Positions 46,400-49,676 of a stretch of DNA of 49,676 bases are shown in pieces. The stretch's first letter is position 1. Every line of letters starts with the position of its first letter. This DNA comes from Eimeria necatrix (taxonomy: Eukaryota > Apicomplexa > Conoidasida > Eucoccidiorida > Eimeriidae), in the NCBI RefSeq assembly GCF_000499385.1, contig NW_013655096.1, forward strand, positions 1-49,676, written 5' to 3'. The position numbers and the translations under genes were made by a program. The notes beneath the pieces were generated by a model that had not been told where the DNA came from, did no database searches, and was given only the letters and a program-made list of their open reading frames with translations.

Positions 46400-47193
46400 G
46401 TCAGCAGCGCCTGGTCACGGCAGAAGCAGCAGGGGCCCCCACTGCAGCAGCAGCAGCCATCCTGGGGGCCCCCCGCAGCTTGACCCCCCGGGGCCCCCGA
46501 CACGGGACGGACTGGGGGGCCCCTGGGGGCCCCCGGGGGCCCCCTCGGAGCGCCAGCGTGGGGGCCCCCATCCCCAGGGAGCGAGCCGCCTCGGGGGCCC
46601 CCATGGGGGCCCCCCAGGAGGACAATTTGCTGCTGCACAGTTGCCGTTCTACAGATTCTGCTGAAGAGGCTTCTTCTGAACTGCTGCAGCAAGGGGGGCC
46701 CCCCTCCTACCCCACTCAGGGGGGTCTAGGGGCCCCCGGGGGCCCCCCAGGGGGCCCTCCCGGGGGCCCCTCCGGGGGGCCCCCAGCCTTCCTTAGGAGG
46801 CCTCCTTACCTTCCTAGGGGCTTCCCTTTTGTTGACCCGTCCGCAACTTCCCCCGCAGGGGCCCCCCAGGGGCCCCCAACAGGGGCCCCCCAAGGGTACC
46901 CAACAGGGGCCCCCGAAGGGTACCCAGCAGGGGCCCCCGAAGGGTACCCAGCAGGGGCCCCCTGGGGGCCCCCAGCAGGGGCCCCCGAGGGATGTTCAGC
47001 AGGGGGCCCCTGGGGGACCCCAAGAGGGGCCCCTTGGGGGCCCCTAGCTGGGGACCCTGGGGGCCCCCCAGGAGGGGCCCCTACGGAGTACCCTTTAGAG
47101 TACAGGGCCCTCGCTGAAAGGGCCCGCGAGGCCCTCAATGTGGCCAGACAGAAAATGCTGGAGAGAAGAGGGGGAGCCAGGGGGGCCCCCTGA
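34506..47193 (+). CDS. Gamma-tub complex component, GCP4-like (Spc97/Spc98 family)
   Basis: Long multi-exon gene. Exons: 34506-~34640 and ~34650-35188 (frame break between them), 35381-35539, 35734-36213, 36450-36521, then less certain 38477-39460, ~39652-39729, 39790-39973, 40233-40538, 40679-40774, 41034-41337, 41726-41870, 42542-42585, 43473-43520, and certain 43656-43910, 44084-44137, 44334-44559, 44973-45067, 45269-45569, 45828-45895, 46140-47193. The start MLHDLLMALAGFPGDVF is the GCP4-type N-terminus; QLSSWLLSGQLLDPYGGFFI and VVLFVGKAVRVL belong to GRIP1. GRIP2 has PWPLPLLLHESSVETYNALF, SLQVDLQQLWLRSC, YVSNIFAYFQYYAID, RRDFEEIRLVHDNFLTQLAS and ALPLDFNDFLSQL. These proteins bind gamma-tubulin in the microtubule nucleation ring. 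A beta-rich insertion lies between GRIP1 and GRIP2, and a Gly-Ala-Pro tail follows GRIP2. Unresolved: exon phase at 39973/40233 and the segment at 38477-39250. Confidence 0.85.
35189..35380 (+). repeat. Telomere-capped intron in GCP4-like gene
   Basis: 192-base intron: CAA|GTAAACCCTAAACCC, (AAACCCT)6, about 90 bases of unique core, (AGGGTTT)7, GGTGCAG|GCGTGG. Phase 0 on both sides. The two arrays are inverted with respect to each other. Confidence 0.95.
36214..36449 (+). repeat. Intron with inverted telomere-type arrays
   Basis: Donor ATG|GTGGGT, then AT-rich sequence, AAACCCT-type array (36289-36316), 70-base core, (AGGGTTT)6 (36388-36430), TTCTGCAG acceptor. Phase 0 on both sides. Confidence 0.75.
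36522..38476 (+). repeat. Long intron with heptamer ends and AT-rich middle
   Basis: Starts GTACCTAAACCC with (AAACCCT)8 (36526-36584), has (AGGGTTT)6 at 36676-36717, about 1.6 kb of ATTT/AAAT sequence, (AGGGTTT)9 at 38380-38443, and a pyrimidine-rich TTTCTTTTAG acceptor. The long open Tyr/Ile/Leu frames at 36871-37420 are AAAT tetramers read as codons. Confidence 0.75.
37476..37926. repeat. Near-perfect inverted repeat, arms about 190 bp
   Basis: Left arm about 37476-37668, right arm about 37735-37926, loop about 65 bases. Non-repetitive landmarks match: CTTAATTCTTTTTATTCAC against GTGAATAAAAAGAATTAAG, and CCCATTAGTTC against GAACTAATGGG. I see only two mismatches in the parts compared (GTTTAG/CTAAGC and TGTTTCG/CGAAGCA). 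Confidence 0.9.
38673..39128. repeat. Exact 228-bp tandem duplication
   Basis: 38673-38900 and 38901-39128 read identically, including a CAG run, CTCAAG|GTGAGA (a possible splice donor) and GGGGCCC repeats. The unit is 76 codons, so an open frame passes through both copies. Confidence 0.9.
39730..39789 (+). repeat. Short intron starting in an AGGGTTT array
   Basis: AAAGG|GTTTAGGGTTTAGG ... TTTGCCCGCAG|G, 60 bases. The flanking frames join in phase 2 (ELFVGRGKG to LEDGEIVFRHPS). Only the AGGGTTT orientation is present. Confidence 0.55.
40539..40678 (+). repeat. Telomere-capped intron
   Basis: CTAG|GTAAACCCTAAACCC, (AAACCCT)5, 70-base core, (AGGGTTT)3, GGTGTGCAG|GTGACTGC. Phase 1 on both sides. 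Confidence 0.9.
42206..42300. repeat. 15-bp tandem repeat CTTCTTGGGGGCCCC
   Basis: About six to seven copies of CTTCTTGGGGGCCCC(C/T). It lies between predicted exons 41726-41870 and 42542-42585, so it is probably intronic; in frame it would read Leu-Gly-Gly-Pro. Confidence 0.85.
43098..43170. repeat. 24-bp tandem repeat with CACTGTTGCTGCTG
   Basis: Three copies of (GCTGCTGCTGCCGATGTCACTGTT), the third with GAAGTCACTG. It lies in CTG-rich sequence that is probably an intron of the GCP4-like gene. Confidence 0.75.
43911..44083 (+). repeat. Intron with 5' (AAACCCT)5 and 3' (CTG)n
   Basis: CTGCG|GTACCCAAACCCTAAACC, five heptamers, unique core, (CTG)n, CTGCAG|GTCTCTA. Phase 2 on both sides, restoring LLLQL-R-SLQVDLQQLW. 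Confidence 0.9.
44560..44972 (+). repeat. Intron with GGGGCCC repeats and 3' (AGGGTTT)8
   Basis: GAT|GTAAGT donor, GGGGCCCC palindromes to 44830, then (AGGGTTT)8 at 44898-44957 and GGGCACAG|CCGGCG. Phase 0 on both sides. Confidence 0.9.
45068..45268 (+). repeat. Telomere-capped intron
   Basis: GCCTC|GTAAACCCTAAACCC, (AAACCCT)5, 105-base core, (AGGGTTT)7 with one variant, GCGCCTCAG|AAAGTGC. Phase 2 on both sides, restoring TQLA-S-KCWLRVSSLL. Confidence 0.95.
45570..45827 (+). repeat. Intron with AGGGTTT arrays only
   Basis: CAA|GTAAGC donor, (AGGGTTT)8 at 45602-45658, degenerate copies to 45802, then GGTTTGCTGCAG|GTGGTT. Phase 0 on both sides. Confidence 0.9.
46855..47000 (+). repeat. 24-bp coding tandem repeat in the GCP4-like C-terminus
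   Basis: Six imperfect copies of GGGGCCCCCGAAGGGTACCC plus AGCA encode Gly-Ala-Pro-Glu-Gly-Tyr-Pro-Ala. It lies in the last exon, after the conserved GRIP2 end, in a tail rich in Gly, Ala and Pro. Confidence 0.9.
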
Positions 47194-47895
47194 TTTGTTC
47201 TGGGGCCCCACAGGGGCCCCCACGGGGGGCCCCCCTGAGGGGCCCCACATGGGCCCCCACGGGGGGCCCCCCCGAGGGGCCCCACAGGGGGCCCCACAGG
47301 GGCCCCTGTGGGCCTCGAGGGCCTTTTGGGGTTTTTAGATTTGCTTCCTTGAGACTTAAGCTTGAAGGGTTAAGTCCCTATTTTCTTATAGTTTTTTTTC
47401 TAATCTTTTTTTAATCTTTTTTTTAATTATCTTTCATATTTCTTTGTTCTTTTTTCAGATTTGTTTAACTTTTCAAGTCTCTGAGTCTCTGTTGCTTTTT
47501 TTAATTTTGTTTTGTCTTTTTTGGTCCCTTTTTGTTTCTTTTGGTCTCCTGGAAAAGAAGCAAAAAGACGAAAAGAAGAAAATAAAAAAGAAATGAAGAA
47601 GAAAGGAAACAAAAAGATTAAAAAGGAAAAAGAATGAAAAGACGAAGAAGAAGATGAAAAAGAAGGTTAATGAAGAAAAACAGAAAAGAGAAAAAGAGAA
47701 AAAAGGAAAAATAGAAAAGAAGAAACAAATAAAAGAAACAAAATCAAATAAAAGAAAAGAAAGAAAAGAAGAGCGAAAAAAGATAAAAGAGGAAATAAAG
47801 AAAAAATGAAAAGAAATTAAAAGAGAAAAACTTCGAAGAGATAAAACCTCAAAGATATCTGGAAAAGAGAAATAAAAGAAATTGACTGGCCGCTA
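47194..47895. other. 3' flank: palindromes, T-rich then A-rich
   Basis: 47200-47320 has GGGGCCC palindromes. 47340-47550 is T-rich and 47550-47880 is purine-rich (AAAAGAAGAAA). This strand asymmetry may mark the 3' UTR/terminator of the GCP4-like gene. No ORF is supported. Confidence 0.5.
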
Positions 47896-48845
47896 GCCAA
47901 ACCCTAAACCCTAAACCCTAAACCCTAAACCCCAATTCTTAAACCGTAAACCCTAAACCCTTGCTAACCCAGTTGCTTCAGCGCTGGCCTAAACCCTCAA
48001 AGCTGGCCAGAGAAAGCTGAGAGGCAGACAAGGTACATTTAGGGTCTAGTGTTTAGGGTTTAGGGTTTGGGGCTTAGGGTTTAGGGTTTGGGGTTTAGGG
48101 TTTGCGCGGTTGAGCGGTAAGTAGCAAACTCCCGCCCTCCCTGTTTCCTGACCGAGGGTTTGCAGCGGCGCTTTTGTGGCTCTGCTAGGGTTTAGGCTAG
48201 AGGGTTTAGGGTTTAGGCTAGGGTTTAGGGTTTAGGCTAGGGTTTAGGGTTTAGGCTAGGGTTTACGGTTTGGTGTTAGGGTTTAGGGTTTAGCGTTCAC
48301 TGCTCTAGCGCCAGACGGCGACATTTAGAGGCGGTGCTGAGACGGAGGTCCCTGACTTTAGCGATGAAACCCGAATTTAGGGTTTAGGGTTTAGGGTTTA
48401 GGGCCTAGGTTTCAGGGCTTTAGGTTCGGGGTTTAGGGTTTAGGGTTTTGGCGTGGAGGTGTCGGCAGCGGTCTGCTGTCTTGCAGCACACACGAGGCCT
48501 CGACTAGGGTTTAGGGTTTAGGGTTTGGGGTTTCCAAGCCTCTACTGCTTGGAATTTCAGTAAATAATTTAGGATTTAGGGTTTAGGGTTTAGGGTTTGG
48601 GGTTTTGGGGCTCAAGAGGTCTCGTTCCGCCGGGGGCCCAGGGCCCCCGCGAGCGGCAGCAGCAGCAGCAGCAGCAGAAGCAGCAGCAACTGCAGCAGCA
48701 GCAGCAGCAGCAGGGTCTCTGCGAGGTTTTTAATAAAGCGCTATTTTAGTAACTAATTAGAAAACCGAATTCCGTGGATCAGGACCGCTGGCTTGAGCAG
48801 TCCCAGCTAAACCCTAAACCCTAAACCCTAAACCCTAGACCCTGA
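47896..48845. repeat. Dispersed telomere-type arrays, both orientations
   Basis: AAACCCT at 47897-47962 and 48808-48840, AGGGTTT at 48037-48108, 48185-48290, 48375-48440, 48504-48535 and 48568-48600. Inside 48185-48265 the unit becomes a higher-order 21-mer, AGGCTAGGGTTTAGGGTTT. By analogy these are intron ends of a gene whose exons I could not recognise. Confidence 0.85.
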
Positions 48846-49359
48846 AGACTGAACCCTTGCGCCTAAGTTCTGCGTCTTTGACTTGAGAGTTTTTCTCTAA
48901 GAAAAACCTGTCGCTTCTTGCAAGTCTGCTGCAGCAGCAGCTGCAGCAGCAGCTGCTGCTGCTGCTAGCCTGGGGTTCTCGCGAGAGCACGTGGCTGCCG
49001 TCTCAGCAGCAGCAGCAGCAGCAGCAGTGCAGCAACGAGAGCTGCTGCTGCTGCCAAGGCTGCTTTTGCTTTAGCTGGTTCCCCGTCTCCGCTGGAAGAC
49101 GCGAACGGCTGCTGCCGCTGCTGCTGCTGCAGCAGCAGCAGCAGCAGCAGCAGGCAGCAGCAGCAGCTCCAAGGCCAGCAGCAGCATTGGCTTCGATAGC
49201 TGCAGCAGCAGCAAGAATAGCGGCAGCAGCAGCAGCAGCAATCGTTCTGGGTTCCGTTCCGTGCCGACTTAAAGGGCGTTTCTTTCAGAGCAGCAGCAGC
49301 AGCAGCAGCAGCAGCACAGTGAAGAGCAGCTGCAGCAAGCCCAGCAGCAGCAGCAATAG
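48846..49359. other. Triplet-rich stretch
   Basis: CAG/CTG runs with unique islands (48848-48920, 49060-49110, 49240-49290). One island ends CGTTTCTTTCAG|AGC (49277-49291), a plausible acceptor on the plus strand. No gene is called. Confidence 0.4.
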
Positions 49360-49676
49360 GAGCCTCAGGAGCAGCAGCATTGTGAACGGAGCAGCAGCAG
49401 CAGCAGCAGCGAAGCTTTTTCGGTCTCCTTGCAACCAGAAGCTCCCGCAGCAACAGCGCCGTCAGCAGCAGCTCCAGAGCCCAAAGCAGCAGCAAGAGGA
49501 GCAGCAGCAGCAAGAGTAGCAGCAGCAGCAGCAAGAGGAGCAGCAGCAGCAAGAGCAGCAGCAGCAGCAGGAGCAGCAGCAGCAGCAGCATCCGCTGCAG
49601 CTTTCCCAAGTCGGCGGGGTCCCCGGGAACGCGCCGCAGGCGCCGCCTGCGCCCCCGCCCCCCCTTCCCCCCCCCC
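49360..49676 (+). CDS. Possible 5' part of an Ala-rich coding segment (runs off window)
   Basis: After CAATAG (49359) one plus frame stays open to the window end, about 105 codons: EPQEQQHCERSSSSSSEAF, then SVSLQPEAPAATAPSAAAPE, poly-Ala interrupted by Arg, and FPSRRGPRERAAG before a Pro-rich end. The non-repetitive parts and the use of Ala/Ser for triplets suggest real coding. The TAG could be a stop or a splice acceptor. No family is recognised, and the neighbouring frame (poly-Ser, then KLFRSPCNQKLPQQQRR) is an alternative to a stop at 49517. Confidence 0.3.

Noticed and set aside
1..49676. tRNA, rRNA, LTR retrotransposon or transposase genes
   Set aside because: No cloverleaf, rRNA core, reverse transcriptase, integrase or transposase motif was seen; target-site duplications were not found around the repeat arrays.

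Overview
The window looks like nuclear DNA of a coccidian apicomplexan, most likely an Eimeria of poultry. Three things point there. CAG/CTG triplet runs are everywhere and read as poly-Gln, poly-Ala and poly-Ser in genes. Short arrays of the telomere-type heptamer AAACCCT/AGGGTTT lie far inside the sequence. One gene encodes a Cys-rich oocyst wall protein, a coccidian cyst-wall family. All identifications come from reading the sequence by eye, with no database search. One 100-base run of N (16642-16741) is an assembly gap.

Real genes are broken into short exons, and almost all introns are filled with low-complexity repeats. Five repeat classes recur: CAG/CTG triplets, AAACCCT/AGGGTTT heptamers, CTAG tetramers (GCTAGCTA), GGGGGCCCCC-type palindromes, and AAAT/ATTT-type AT-rich tracts. 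Long Leu-, Cys- or Ala-rich open frames are mostly shadows of the triplet repeats.

Layout, left to right. 3-950 (+): 3' end of a Ser/Gln-rich protein. 3938-8899 (+): SNF5/SMARCB1-like chromatin remodelling subunit, hugely expanded by homopolymers. 9601-12573 (-): multi-exon polytopic membrane protein. 13330-14302 (-): exons of an unknown protein. 16844-20227 (-): oocyst wall protein of the COWP type, two exons split by a 1.7-kb repeat-filled intron. 22573-28543 (-): complete 12-exon gene for mitochondrial dihydrolipoamide succinyltransferase (E2 of 2-oxoglutarate dehydrogenase, 473 codons). 30665-31267 (-): exon of an unknown acidic protein. 34506-47193 (+): large multi-exon gamma-tub complex component (GCP4-like). 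49360-49676 (+): 5' part of another coding segment running off the window.

The genes are unrelated in function and do not form an operon. The most striking signal is architectural. Several introns of the GCP4-like gene start with GT joined directly to (AAACCCT)n and end with (AGGGTTT)n followed by a CAG acceptor, so each resembles a miniature linear chromosome with a telomere at both ends. Many other introns end in a (CTG)n run that abuts the 3' splice site. Joining exons across these repeats restores reading phase and family-specific protein sequence, so the intron boundaries are well supported in the DLST, COWP and 3' GCP4 parts.
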